Shown: positions 25,425 through 34,378 of the stretch, one piece after another
Numbering within the stretch: the stretch's first letter is position 1
Layout of the letters: each line of letters begins with the position of its first letter
DNA from: Microbacterium sp.
Lineage (GTDB): Bacteria > Actinomycetota > Actinomycetes > Actinomycetales > Microbacteriaceae
Reading direction: 5' to 3'
Assembly (NCBI RefSeq): GCF_011620665.1
Contig: NZ_WOYQ01000031.1
Location: forward strand, 1 to 64,000
DNA length: 64,000 bases
Notes under the pieces: generated by a model
Told to the model about the DNA's origin: nothing
The model's input: only the letters and a program-made list of their open reading frames with translations
Databases searched by the model: none
Made by a program: the position numbers and the translations under genes

Positions 25425-25970
25425 ATGACCGCGCATGACGCGTTCGGCGACACACCATTCGCCACGGACCTGCTCTTCACCGACGGCTTGCCGCAGATGG
25501 ACGACGAGGTGGGCTATCGCGGTGCGATCGCTGCTCGAGCGGCCGGGATCACCTATCGCCAACTGGACTATTGGGCCCGCACCGAGCTGGTGGAACCCAC
25601 CGTTCGCGGGGCGAGCGGTTCGGGCTCACAGCGTCTCTACGGCTTCCGCGACATTCTTGTGCTCAAGCTCGTCAAGCGCCTGCTCGACACCGGCATCTCG
25701 CTGCAGCAGATCCGCACGTCGGTCGAGCAGCTGCGCGCCGCCGGCATCCGCGACCTGGCTGGCATCACGCTCATGAGCGATGGAGCATCGGTGTACCTGT
25801 GCACGTCGAACGACGAAGTGATCGACCTCGTCAGCCGCGGCCAGGGTGTCTTCGGCATCGCAGTCGGCAAAGTGCTCCACGAGGTGGAGTCGACCCTGCT
25901 CGACTTCGACGCGCAAATGCCGGACCCCGTCGATGAGCTCGCCGCGCGCCGCACGCAACGCTCCGCCTGA
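25425..25970 (+). CDS. MerR-family transcriptional regulator, Rv1830 type
   Basis: 181 residues with a MerR winged helix (GYRGAIAARAAGITYRQLDYWARTELVEPTVR, then RLYGFRDILVLKLVKRLLD) and a C-terminal domain with SDGASVYLCTSNDEVIDLVSRGQGVFGIAVGK. The domain order and location downstream of garA-ftsR match mycobacterial Rv1830, a MerR-like regulator connected to cell division. The only Cys is in YLCTS, so metal sensing is unlikely. Convergent with the orphan parA gene. Confidence 0.85.
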   Translation: MTAHDAFGDTPFATDLLFTDGLPQMDDEVGYRGAIAARAAGITYRQLDYWARTELVEPTVRGASGSGSQRLYGFRDILVLKLVKRLLDTGISLQQIRTSVEQLRAAGIRDLAGITLMSDGASVYLCTSNDEVIDLVSRGQGVFGIAVGKVLHEVESTLLDFDAQMPDPVDELAARRTQRSA

Positions 25971-25989
25971 TCTCGAGCAGCCGCTTCAC

Positions 25990-26796
25990 TCAGGCGCGCT
26001 GTTCACCGCCGACGATGCGTCCCGTGCGCATGACGCGATCCAGGAGCGCGTCGAAATCGCCCGCGAGCTCCTGCGCCGAGTCGCCCGGCCAGATGTGCAG
26101 CGGCTTGGCCGCTCCCTGCGCCTGCTGGAGCGATGTGCGCTCGGGCAACTGGGGCGAGAGTACCAATGGGCCGAACATGTCGCGCAGTTCCTTGATGCGG
26201 AACTGGTGCTCGATCGATTGAGGGCGCACGCGATTGACGACGATGCCGAGCGGTTGCAGACGCGGCGAGAGACCCCGCCGGATCTCCTCGATCGCCCGGA
26301 GGGCGCGGTCCGCAGCGGCGACGGAGAAGAGGCCGGGTTCGGTGACGACGATGACGCGGTCCGACGCCGCCCACGCGGTGCGGGTCAAAGCGTTCAGTGA
26401 GGGAGCGCAGTCGATGAGCACCAAGTCATAATCGGCCTCGATCGTCGCGAGCGCCTCCTCGAGTTTCCACACGTCGCGGACGCTCGGGTGCGGGCCGTCG
26501 AAGTTGATGGCGGACGGACTCCCGATCATGACATCGATCGTGCCTGGGTGCACCTTCGCCCACCCACTCGAGGTGATGGCCTGGCGGACGACCTTCTCCC
26601 TCGGATTCGCCAGAACATCGGCGACGTTGAGGCGTCCGCCCACCTGGATGTCCATCCCCGTGGACACGTCAGACTGCGGGTCGAGGTCGACGACAAGAGT
26701 TCGAACCCCGCGGGCGAACGCTGCTGAGGCGAGGCCGAGGGTCACGGTGGTCTTGCCGACGCCACCCTTGAGGGAGCTGACGGAAAGTACGTGCAC
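25990..26796 (-). CDS. ParA-family ATPase (orphan, no ParB nearby)
   Basis: 268 residues with a deviant Walker [10 protein letters not shown] starting at K10 (signature lysine) and K15, Walker A' VVDLDPQSDVS, and Walker B LVLIDCAPSLN. It binds DNA or membrane-linked cargo as an ATP-dependent dimer in family members. It is not next to parB, gidB or the origin and has no partner gene in the window, so it is not the main chromosome-segregation ParA; PldP-like or cargo-positioning roles are possible. GTG start. Divergent from pyruvate carboxylase. Confidence 0.88.
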   Translation of the reverse strand: MHVLSVSSLKGGVGKTTVTLGLASAAFARGVRTLVVDLDPQSDVSTGMDIQVGGRLNVADVLANPREKVVRQAITSSGWAKVHPGTIDVMIGSPSAINFDGPHPSVRDVWKLEEALATIEADYDLVLIDCAPSLNALTRTAWAASDRVIVVTEPGLFSVAAADRALRAIEEIRRGLSPRLQPLGIVVNRVRPQSIEHQFRIKELRDMFGPLVLSPQLPERTSLQQAQGAAKPLHIWPGDSAQELAGDFDALLDRVMRTGRIVGGEQRA

Positions 26797-26891
26797 GAGG
26801 CACCACGTTACCGTCCCCTAGGCTGTGAGGGTACTCAGCCCGCCGACGGTGGCTCGATGCACTGGAGCCCCGGCATCCCAGTGAGGTGTGC

Positions 26892-29800
26892 ATGTTCCGC
26901 AAGATCCTGGTTGCCAACCGCGGGGAAATCGCGATTCGCGCCTTCCGAGCGGCCGTCGAACTCGGCGCACGCACGGTGGCGGTCTTTCCCTGGGAAGATC
27001 GCGGGTCGCTGCATCGCCAGAAGGCGGATGAGTCGTACGAGATCGGGGAGCCGGGGCGGCCGGTCCGCGCCTATCTCGATGTCGAGGAGATCATCCGCGT
27101 CGCACTCGCCTCCGGGGCCGACGCAATCTACCCCGGCTACGGATTCTTGTCTGAGAACCCCGTTCTCGCCGCGCGCGCGGCCGAGAACGGCATCACGTTC
27201 ATCGGTCCACCGTCCCGCGCCCTCGAAATGGCCGGAAACAAGGTCACCGCGAAAGAGTATGCGATCGCAGCGGGCGTGCCGGTGCTGCGCTCGACCGCCG
27301 CCGCGGATGACGTGGACGCGCTCGTCGCGCAGGCCGCCGAGATCGGGTTCCCGATCTTCGTCAAGGCTGTCGCGGGTGGCGGTGGGCGCGGCATGCGGCG
27401 CGTCGAGACCCTTGCCGAGCTTCCGCCCGCCATAGCCGAGGCGATGAGGGAGGCCGGTGCCGCTTTCGGGGACGCCCGCGTGTTCCTCGAGCAGGCCGTC
27501 ATGCGCCCGCGTCACATCGAGGTCCAGATCCTTGCGGACGCCGCCGGCGAGACGGTTCACCTGTTCGAGCGCGACTGCTCGGTGCAGCGCCGGCACCAGA
27601 AGGTCATCGAGATCGCTCCTGCGCCGAATCTCGATCCCGCGATCCGCGACGCGCTACACGCGTACGCGGTCGCCTTCGCCCGCTCGATCGGCTACGTCAA
27701 CGCCGGCACGGTCGAGTTCCTGCTGGAGACCGCCGGTCCTCGCGCCGGCGAGGTCGTCTTCATAGAGATGAACCCTCGCATCCAGGTGGAGCACACCGTC
27801 ACGGAAGAGGTTACCGACGTCGATCTCGTCCAGTCCCAGATGCTCATCGCGGCGGGTGCGACGCTCGGCGAACTCGGCCTTCATCAGGAAGACATCCACC
27901 TGCGTGGGGCGGCTCTGCAGACCCGCATCACCACGGAGGACCCGGCGCAGGGGTTCCGTCCCGACACGGGGCGGATCACGACGTATCGTTCGCCGGGCGG
28001 CGCCGGCATCCGTCTCGACGGCGGCACGACGGCGGCCGGTTCGCAGATCAGCCCGTACTTCGATTCGATGCTGGCCAAGCTCACGTGCCGGGGCCGCGAC
28101 TTCCCGGCCGCCGTCGCGCGTGCCAAGCGAGCCCTGGCGGAGTACCGTATCCGCGGCGTGTCGACCAATGTGCCGTTTCTTCGAGCCGTCCTCGACGACC
28201 CCGCGTTCGTCGCGGGGGATCTTTCCACATCCTTCATCGACGAGCGACCCGAACTGCTCTCGGCCAACCCGTCGCGCGACCGTGCCACGAAACTTCTCAA
28301 CTGGCTCGCCGACGTCACCGTCAACCGTCCATATGGTGAGAAGCCGCTGTCGGTCTCGCCGGGCAGCAAGCTGCCCATCATGGATCTGACGTCTCAGCCT
28401 CCCCGCGGAAATCGTCAGGTGCTGCGCGAGCTGGGTCCGGCCGGGTTCGCGGAAGCGCTGCGTGCTCAGACCGCTCTGGCCGTCACCGAGACCACCTTCC
28501 GCGATGCGCACCAGTCGCTGCTCGCGACCCGCGTGCGCACCCGCGACCTCGTACGCGTCGGCCCGCACGTGGCGCGGATGACGCCGCAGCTGCTGTCCGT
28601 GGAGGCATGGGGCGGCGCGACGTACGACGTGGCGCTGCGCTTTCTCGCGGAGGACCCGTGGGAGCGGCTGGAGGCACTCCGTGACGCGATGCCCAATATC
28701 CCCATCCAGATGCTGCTCCGCGGGCGGAACACGGTCGGCTATACCCCGCGGCCGACGGCGGTGACGGACGCCTTCGTGAAGGAAGCCGCCGGGTCCGGCG
28801 TGGACATCTTCCGCATCTTCGACGCGCTCAACGACGTCGATCAGATGGTCCCCGCCATCACCGCCGTGCTCGAAACGGGAACCACCGTCGCCGAAGTGGC
28901 GCTCTGCTACACGGGCAACCTGCTGGATCCCGCTGAGCAGCTCTACACTCTCGACTACTACCTGAAGCTCGCGGAGCGGATCGTCGCGTCCGGCGCGCAC
29001 ATGCTCGCGATCAAGGATATGGCGGGGCTGCTTCGTCCTGCTGCGGCCGCGACGCTCGTCAGTGCGCTGCGGGAACGCTTCGATCTGCCCGTTCAGGTGC
29101 ACACCCACGACACCGCTGGGGGCCAGCTCGCCACACTGCTGGCCGCGAGCGCTGCCGGAGCCGACGCGGTGGATGCCGCCGCGGCACCGCTGGCCGGGAC
29201 GACGAGCCAGCCGTCGCTCTCCGCCCTGGTGGCCGCGCTCGCGCACACCGACCGCGACACCGGCCTGTCGCTGCAGGCGGTGAGCGATCTCGAGCCCTAC
29301 TGGGCGGGGGTCCGCCAGCTGTACCGCCCGTTCGAGTCGGGCCTCCCCGGCCCCACCGGGCGCGTCTATCACCACGAAATACCCGGGGGGCAGCTCTCCA
29401 ATCTGCGCCAGCAGGCGATGGCGCTGGGCATGGTCGATGACTTCGAGCGCATCGAGGACATGTACGCGGCTGCCGACCGGATCCTCGGACGGATCCCCAA
29501 AGTCACGCCGTCGTCGAAGGTCGTCGGGGACCTCGCCCTCGCTCTCGTGGCGGCGAAGGCCGACCCGGATGATTTCGAGCAGAATCCGCAGAACTATGAC
29601 ATCCCTGACTCGGTCATCGGGTTCATGGCCGGCGAGCTCGGCGACCTGCCCGGGGGCTGGCCGGAGCCGTTCCGTACGAAAGTCCTGGCCGGACGCGAGA
29701 TCAAGATCGACGTCGCGGCGCTGACGGCTGATGAGCAGCTGGGTCTCGCCGGTGATGGCGCGACGCGCCGCCGTACGCTCAACCGTCTGCTGTTCCCCGG

Positions 29801-30299
29801 TCCGGCCAAGGAGTTCGAAGCTCATCGCGCGGCCTACGGAGACCTGTCCGCCCTCGGCACACCCGACTACTTCTATGGCCTGAAGCCCGGAGAGGAGCAC
29901 GTCGCCGAGATCGACCCCGGAGTGCAGCTGTACGTGGGTCTGGAGGCGATCGGTGAGCCGGATGCCGCTGGAATGCGCACCGTCATGACCACCCTGAACG
30001 GGCAACTGCGCCCCGTCTGGGTGCGCGACCGATCGATCAAGATCGACAAGGTCACCGTCGAGAAGGCCGACACGAGCAAGGCCGGCCAGGTCGCGGCTCC
30101 GTTCGCCGGTGTGGTGACGATCAAGGCTACGGTGGGTGACCGTGTACGGGCGGGTCAGCCGATCGCATCGATCGAAGCCATGAAGATGGAGGCGGCGATC
30201 ACCGCTCCCGTCGACGGCACGGTGGAGCGCCTCGCGATCACCGGCACGACAGCGGTCGAAGCAGGCGACCTTTTGGTCGTCGTCCGGCCCGCCGAGTAG
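26892..30299 (+). CDS. pyc: Pyruvate carboxylase
   Basis: 1135-residue single-chain biotin enzyme that carboxylates pyruvate to oxaloacetate, feeding the TCA cycle. Order of domains: biotin carboxylase (FRKILVANRGEIAIRAF; ATP loop KAVAGGGGRGMR), carboxyltransferase (ETTFRDAHQSLLATRVRTRDL, later GRNTVGYTPRP, DIFRIFDALNDVDQM and VHTHDTAGGQ), and biotinyl domain with AMKM biotin lysine at residue 1098. ATG at 26892 is preferred (GTGAGG just upstream); an in-frame GTG lies two codons earlier. Length is standard. Followed after 50 bp by a MinD-like gene. Confidence 0.97.
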   Translation: MFRKILVANRGEIAIRAFRAAVELGARTVAVFPWEDRGSLHRQKADESYEIGEPGRPVRAYLDVEEIIRVALASGADAIYPGYGFLSENPVLAARAAENGITFIGPPSRALEMAGNKVTAKEYAIAAGVPVLRSTAAADDVDALVAQAAEIGFPIFVKAVAGGGGRGMRRVETLAELPPAIAEAMREAGAAFGDARVFLEQAVMRPRHIEVQILADAAGETVHLFERDCSVQRRHQKVIEIAPAPNLDPAIRDALHAYAVAFARSIGYVNAGTVEFLLETAGPRAGEVVFIEMNPRIQVEHTVTEEVTDVDLVQSQMLIAAGATLGELGLHQEDIHLRGAALQTRITTEDPAQGFRPDTGRITTYRSPGGAGIRLDGGTTAAGSQISPYFDSMLAKLTCRGRDFPAAVARAKRALAEYRIRGVSTNVPFLRAVLDDPAFVAGDLSTSFIDERPELLSANPSRDRATKLLNWLADVTVNRPYGEKPLSVSPGSKLPIMDLTSQPPRGNRQVLRELGPAGFAEALRAQTALAVTETTFRDAHQSLLATRVRTRDLVRVGPHVARMTPQLLSVEAWGGATYDVALRFLAEDPWERLEALRDAMPNIPIQMLLRGRNTVGYTPRPTAVTDAFVKEAAGSGVDIFRIFDALNDVDQMVPAITAVLETGTTVAEVALCYTGNLLDPAEQLYTLDYYLKLAERIVASGAHMLAIKDMAGLLRPAAAATLVSALRERFDLPVQVHTHDTAGGQLATLLAASAAGADAVDAAAAPLAGTTSQPSLSALVAALAHTDRDTGLSLQAVSDLEPYWAGVRQLYRPFESGLPGPTGRVYHHEIPGGQLSNLRQQAMALGMVDDFERIEDMYAAADRILGRIPKVTPSSKVVGDLALALVAAKADPDDFEQNPQNYDIPDSVIGFMAGELGDLPGGWPEPFRTKVLAGREIKIDVAALTADEQLGLAGDGATRRRTLNRLLFPGPAKEFEAHRAAYGDLSALGTPDYFYGLKPGEEHVAEIDPGVQLYVGLEAIGEPDAAGMRTVMTTLNGQLRPVWVRDRSIKIDKVTVEKADTSKAGQVAAPFAGVVTIKATVGDRVRAGQPIASIEAMKMEAAITAPVDGTVERLAITGTTAVEAGDLLVVVRPAE

Positions 30300-30302
30300 C
30301 CT
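30297..30302 (+). promoter_or_regulatory. -10 box TAGCCT for the MinD-like gene
   Basis: TAGCCT overlaps the pyc stop codon (TAG) and lies 47 bases upstream of the GTG at 30350, which has GGGAGAG before it. It suggests independent transcription of the MinD-like and def genes. Confidence 0.35.
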
Positions 30303-30349
30303 GGGTTGCTGGATGCCCGGCATCCGATGACCTTCTGGGAGAGTGCACC

Positions 30350-31612
30350 GTGAGCCATGACCATGACGAGAACTCATCGAACGACTCCGAGAACGGTGTC
30401 CTGACCCCTTCGGGTAGCGTCGACGTCTCGGGGGTGGGGATCGTCGACGGGTCCACTGCGCACGTGGACATCGCGGTGTCGACACCGGGTGACCGGGATG
30501 ATTTCGACGACGATGATGTCGTGCTCGACGACGCCCAGGCCCCGGTCGCCGCCGAGCCGACCGTCGACGTCGCCGCCAAGCGCGACCTTGACAGTCATGA
30601 GCGGATTCGGCCGCACGCGGCGGAGGTCGCGTTGCAATCACGGCGCCTGGGCGATTTCGAGGCCGATCGCGAGAGTTCTGATCTGCTGACCCCCGACCGG
30701 CTGCTTGATCCGGCCCACGTCGTCCGCCCCGAGCCTGAGGGAACCTGGCCGCACATCGTCTACACCCTCTCCGGCCGTCGCATCAACCTCGGCGACAGCA
30801 AGCGCGCTCGTGACCGCAAGGATCTGGACCGGCGAATCGCCGGCCCCCTGACCGGTGGGGCACGGTTCGTCCCTGTGCTCTCGCGCAAGGGGGGTGTCGG
30901 CAAGACGACGGTGACGACGCTGCTCGGCATGGCCCTCGCCGATGCGCGCGACGACCGCGTCATCGCCGTCGACGCCAATCCCGACCGGGGCACGCTGGCC
31001 GATCGGATTGGACGGCCCAGCGGTCAGACCGTCCGCGATCTCGTCCGCGCCCGCGCGGATGTCCGCGGCTTCAACGACATCTCACGCATCGTGGCCCGCG
31101 ACGAGACGCGTCTGGATGTGCTCGCGTCCGAAACCGATCCACACGTGTCGGAAGCCTTCAGCGACGCCGACTATCTGCAGGTCGCAGAGATTGCGGCGCA
31201 CTTCTACTCGATCGTGCTGACCGATACCGGCACCGGAATCGTGCATTCCGTCATGGAGGCGACGCTCGACCGGGCTGACGAATTGGTGATCGTCGCCGGC
31301 TTGAGCGTGGACGAAGCGCGGCTGGCCGCCGAGACGCTCACCTGGCTCGAGACGAACGGGTTCGCCGACCAGGTGCGGCGCGCAGTCGTGGTGCTCAACA
31401 CGGCCCGTCCGGGCGCTCCGCTCGTGCGTGCGGGCGAGCTCGAGACTCATTTCGGCAGCCGTGTCCGCGCCGTCGTTCGTGTTCCATACGATCCCCACAT
31501 CGCCTCAGGGAGCACCATTTCGTTCCTGGGCCTCCAGCCCGAGACTCGCCAGGCGGCGCGTGAGCTCGCCGCGACCGTCGTAGAGGGCCTGCGGGTCCCG
31601 GCTGCCGTCTGA
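30350..31612 (+). CDS. MinD/ParA-like ATPase with acidic disordered N-terminus (EspI-like)
   Basis: 420 residues. The first ~125 are acidic and low in complexity ([12 protein letters not shown] at 50-61), probably unstructured. A linker [36 protein letters not shown] leads to a MinD-type ATPase with [10 protein letters not shown] (K180, K185) and [18 protein letters not shown]. This GG[16 protein letters not shown] / DANPDRGTL form resembles the EspI ATPases of mycobacterial ESX (type VII) systems more than division MinD, as recalled from the family. No ESX genes are in the window. Its stop overlaps the def start (TGATG), so the two are coupled. Function not assigned. Confidence 0.8.
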   Translation: MSHDHDENSSNDSENGVLTPSGSVDVSGVGIVDGSTAHVDIAVSTPGDRDDFDDDDVVLDDAQAPVAAEPTVDVAAKRDLDSHERIRPHAAEVALQSRRLGDFEADRESSDLLTPDRLLDPAHVVRPEPEGTWPHIVYTLSGRRINLGDSKRARDRKDLDRRIAGPLTGGARFVPVLSRKGGVGKTTVTTLLGMALADARDDRVIAVDANPDRGTLADRIGRPSGQTVRDLVRARADVRGFNDISRIVARDETRLDVLASETDPHVSEAFSDADYLQVAEIAAHFYSIVLTDTGTGIVHSVMEATLDRADELVIVAGLSVDEARLAAETLTWLETNGFADQVRRAVVVLNTARPGAPLVRAGELETHFGSRVRAVVRVPYDPHIASGSTISFLGLQPETRQAARELAATVVEGLRVPAAV

Positions 31613-32103
31613 TGCCGGTCCGCACGATCCGTCTCTTCGGCGATCCGGTCCTTCGCGCGCCGAGTGCGCCGATCGAGGCTGTGGACGACGGCATCCGCGC
31701 GCTCGTGCGCGACCTCCTCGATTCCGTTCAACCCGCCGGGCGCGCGGGCGTCGCAGCCCCGCAGATCGGAGTCGGCCTACGGGCTTTCAGCTACAACATC
31801 GACGGCGTCATCGGCTATGTACTCAACCCGGTCCTCGTCGAGGTTTCGGGGGATCCGCAGCTCGTGGGTGAAGGGTGCCTGTCGGTCCCCGGCCTGTGGC
31901 ATGACGCTCTGCGATACCCGTGGGCGAAGGTCGTCGGCACGGATCTCGACGGTAACGAGGTGGTGCTGGAAGGTGAAGGCCTTCTTGCTCAGGCGCTGCA
32001 GCACGAGACCGATCACCTCGACGGAAAGCTCTACCTCGACCGGCTTCCCGCCGAGAGCCGGCGCCAGGCGATGCGTGAAATCCGCGAGAGCTCCTGGTTC
32101 TGA
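31612..32103 (+). CDS. def: Peptide deformylase
   Basis: 163-residue metalloenzyme that removes the formyl group from nascent proteins. All three signature motifs are intact: GVAAPQIGV (residues 46-54), EGCLSVPG (Cys89) and QHETDHLDG (His131, Glu132, His135), giving a 2-His-1-Cys metal site. The ATG overlaps the stop of the MinD-like gene. It is convergent with the acyl-CoA ligase gene, 59 bp away. No formyltransferase gene is adjacent. Confidence 0.95.
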   Translation: MPVRTIRLFGDPVLRAPSAPIEAVDDGIRALVRDLLDSVQPAGRAGVAAPQIGVGLRAFSYNIDGVIGYVLNPVLVEVSGDPQLVGEGCLSVPGLWHDALRYPWAKVVGTDLDGNEVVLEGEGLLAQALQHETDHLDGKLYLDRLPAESRRQAMREIRESSWF

Positions 32104-32162
32104 GGTTCACGCCCGGCGAACCCACGCGGAGGTGGCGCGAGGGTACGCCGAGCATGGTCGCA

Positions 32163-33998
32163 TCAGCGGGTGAGCGGGGTACTCGCGACCGACTCGGGTG
32201 TGTGGTAAAGGGCTTCGACCACGTCGGCGAAGTCCTGCAGGATCACACTGCGCTTGATGCTCATCTTCGGGGTGAGATGCCCGGACGCCTCCGTCCACTC
32301 CGTCGTGAGGATGACGAACTTTCGGATCGACTCAGCGCGCGAGACCTGCTTGTTGGCGGTGTCGATCGCGCGCTGCACCTCTTCACGCACCTTCGGGTTG
32401 ACGGCGGCGTCGGTCCGCGACATGTCGGTGGGCAGGTCGTTGTTGGCGAGCCAGGTCGGCAGCATTTCCGCGTCGAGAGTCACCAGGGCTGAGATGAACG
32501 GCTTCTGATCGCCGACGACGACGACCTGATCGACGATCGGGTTCGCGCGGATCGAATCCTCGAGACCAGCGGGAGCGACGTTCTTGCCGCCCGCTGTGAC
32601 GATGATCTCCTTCTTGCGGCCCGTGATCGTCAGGAAGCCCTCGTCATCGAACGCGCCGATGTCACCGGTGCGCAACCATTCGCCGTCGAACGCGTTCGCT
32701 GTCGCGTCGGGATCACGCCAGTACTCCTTGAAGACATTGATTCCGCGGACCTCGATCTCACCATCATCCGCCAGGCGGACGCCGACGCCCGGAAGCACGG
32801 TGCCGACCGAGCCGATCTTCGACTTCGTCGTGAGGTTGACCGTCGCCGGCGCCGTCGTCTCGGTCAGCCCGTATCCCTCGAGGATGGAGATGCCCAGGCT
32901 GTGGAAGAAATGCCCGAGTCGCGCACCCAGCGGAGCCGATCCGGACACCGCATACGTCACCCGGCCGCCCATGGCTTCGCGCAGCTTACTGTAGACGAGC
33001 CGATCGAACAGCGCGAACTTGATCTTCGTGCCCAGCGGGATCCTCTTGCCCTCCTGCAGCAGGCGGGAGTGCTCGACCGCGGTCTCGGCCGCGGCGCGGA
33101 AGATCCTGCCCCTGCCACCGGCTTCGGCCTTCTGCTCGGCGGAGTTGTACACCTTCTCGAAGACGCGCGGAACGGCCAGCAGAAGCGTCGGTTTGAAGGA
33201 TCCGAGCGCCGGCAGAAGCTGCTTCGTATCGGGCTGATGCCCCGTTCTGACGCCCGCGTGGATGTAGAGGATCGAGATCAGCCGGGCGAAGACGTGCGCT
33301 GTCGTGATGAAGAGGATCGTGGACGCGTTCGGCACCGAGAGCACATCGTCCAGCGCGGCGGCCGCGTTTCGGCTGAGTTCGACGAAGTTGCTGTGGGTGA
33401 GAACGCACCCCCGCGGACGCCCGACCGAACCGGACGTGTAGATCAGCGTCGCCATGTCGCTTCCGACGGCGAGCGAACGGCGACGGACGATCTCTTCATC
33501 CGCGATCCCGGTGCCTTCGGCCGTCAGCGCGTCGAGGTCTCCGGCGTCCATCATCCAGACGTGGCGGAGGAGGGGCACTTCGCTGCGGATCTCCGAGATG
33601 CGCGCCGCATGCTCCTCGGTTTCGGCGATGCACCAGGTGGCACCTGAGTCGGAGAAGATCCAGCTGATCTGCGACGCCGAGCTCGTCTCGTAGACGGGCA
33701 CCATCACCGCTCCCGCGTAGAGCAGCGCGAAGTCGACCAGAGTCCACTGATAGGTCGTTCGGGCGATGAACGCGACCTTGTCACCCGGCTCGATGCCAGC
33801 GGCGCAGAAGCCCTTCGCCAGGGCGATCACCTGGCGCTCGAACTCCGCCGCGGTGATGTCGCGCCAACCGTCACCGTCGGGGACGGAGAACAGCGCGCGT
33901 GACGGCGTGGCCTTCACGCGATTGACGAGAAGATCGGCGATGTTCGCCTGCGGATCGGCGGGGACGATCGCGGGCAGTTCGAACTGGACGGCGCTCAT
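32163..33998 (-). CDS. Long-chain fatty-acid-CoA ligase (AMP-forming), FadD15-like
   Basis: 611-residue adenylate-forming enzyme that activates fatty acids via acyl-AMP to acyl-CoA. P-loop-like YTSGSVGRPRGCVLTHSNFV, the A5 motif YGLTETTA and the A7 motif WLRTGDIGAFDDEGFLTITGRKKEIIV are present. ATG at 33998 is chosen because AAAGGAG lies 9 bases upstream; longer frames lack one. Location next to aroG and the PASTA kinase recalls fadD15 in mycobacteria. A consensus -10 TATAAT lies about 58 bases upstream. Membrane-associated activity is expected. Confidence 0.92.
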   Translation of the reverse strand: MSAVQFELPAIVPADPQANIADLLVNRVKATPSRALFSVPDGDGWRDITAAEFERQVIALAKGFCAAGIEPGDKVAFIARTTYQWTLVDFALLYAGAVMVPVYETSSASQISWIFSDSGATWCIAETEEHAARISEIRSEVPLLRHVWMMDAGDLDALTAEGTGIADEEIVRRRSLAVGSDMATLIYTSGSVGRPRGCVLTHSNFVELSRNAAAALDDVLSVPNASTILFITTAHVFARLISILYIHAGVRTGHQPDTKQLLPALGSFKPTLLLAVPRVFEKVYNSAEQKAEAGGRGRIFRAAAETAVEHSRLLQEGKRIPLGTKIKFALFDRLVYSKLREAMGGRVTYAVSGSAPLGARLGHFFHSLGISILEGYGLTETTAPATVNLTTKSKIGSVGTVLPGVGVRLADDGEIEVRGINVFKEYWRDPDATANAFDGEWLRTGDIGAFDDEGFLTITGRKKEIIVTAGGKNVAPAGLEDSIRANPIVDQVVVVGDQKPFISALVTLDAEMLPTWLANNDLPTDMSRTDAAVNPKVREEVQRAIDTANKQVSRAESIRKFVILTTEWTEASGHLTPKMSIKRSVILQDFADVVEALYHTPESVASTPLTR

Positions 33999-34055
33999 GG
34001 CGGCAGCTCCTTTGTTACCGGGTGGCGTCAGGTGATGACGATGGAATCGAGTCCA

Positions 34056-34061
34056 ATTATA
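34056..34061 (-). promoter_or_regulatory. Consensus -10 box TATAAT for the acyl-CoA ligase gene
   Basis: On the minus strand TATAAT (34061-34056) is a perfect housekeeping sigma -10 hexamer, rare in this GC-rich DNA. It would start transcription near 34049, giving a ~50-base leader with AAAGGAG before the ATG. No clear -35 hexamer is seen. Confidence 0.55.
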
Positions 34062-34366
34062 GGTGACACCCAGTACCGCGGGGAGCCGGGTGCTCAACGT
34101 CTGCATCCGGACCGGAGACGGTCATACCGGCTCCTTACATGTTTCGCGATCGGGCCGACCCTGAGAGCCGTCTTCCGGCCCTGGATCGCGGCCGTACGGA
34201 GATAGCGCGGATGGCTCTCGAAGCCCGTGTCATGGTCCCGCTTCAGCGATTCGGAGGCCGGCGACACCACGACGTGTACGCGTCGACCGTGAAGGACAGT
34301 CGCCCGACCGCCCGCGAGCGCACCGCACGCGGCGTGATGCGGCATCCACCCGCAGGGTGCCGCCAC

Positions 34367-34372
34367 TAGACT
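34367..34372 (+). promoter_or_regulatory. -10 box TAGACT, predicted leaderless start of aroG
   Basis: TAGACT ends six bases before the ATG at 34379 (spacer GGCCGG). No Shine-Dalgarno precedes the start, so a leaderless transcript is predicted. Confidence 0.6.
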
Positions 34373-34378
34373 GGCCGG

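Larger units (their letters stand above)
33999..34378. other. fadD-aroG divergent intergenic region (380 bp)
   Basis: Contains the minus-strand TATAAT promoter of the acyl-CoA ligase near 34056-34061 and the aroG -10 box at 34367-34372. Between them (about 34100-34360) there are weakly open short frames on both strands with no ribosome sites or recognisable protein sequence; I see nothing else that I can assign. Confidence 0.5.

Noticed and set aside
27654-30641. Very long open frame (about 995 codons) on the minus strand opposite pyruvate carboxylase
   Set aside because: Its translation is Arg/Asp/Val-rich low-complexity sequence with no recognisable motif, while the plus strand encodes an unmistakable pyruvate carboxylase. 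Long antisense open frames are normal in GC-rich DNA.
34139-34369. Possible 76-residue plus-strand gene between the acyl-CoA ligase and aroG
   Set aside because: No ribosome site, Arg-rich composition, no recognisable sequence, and its end runs into the aroG -10 box.
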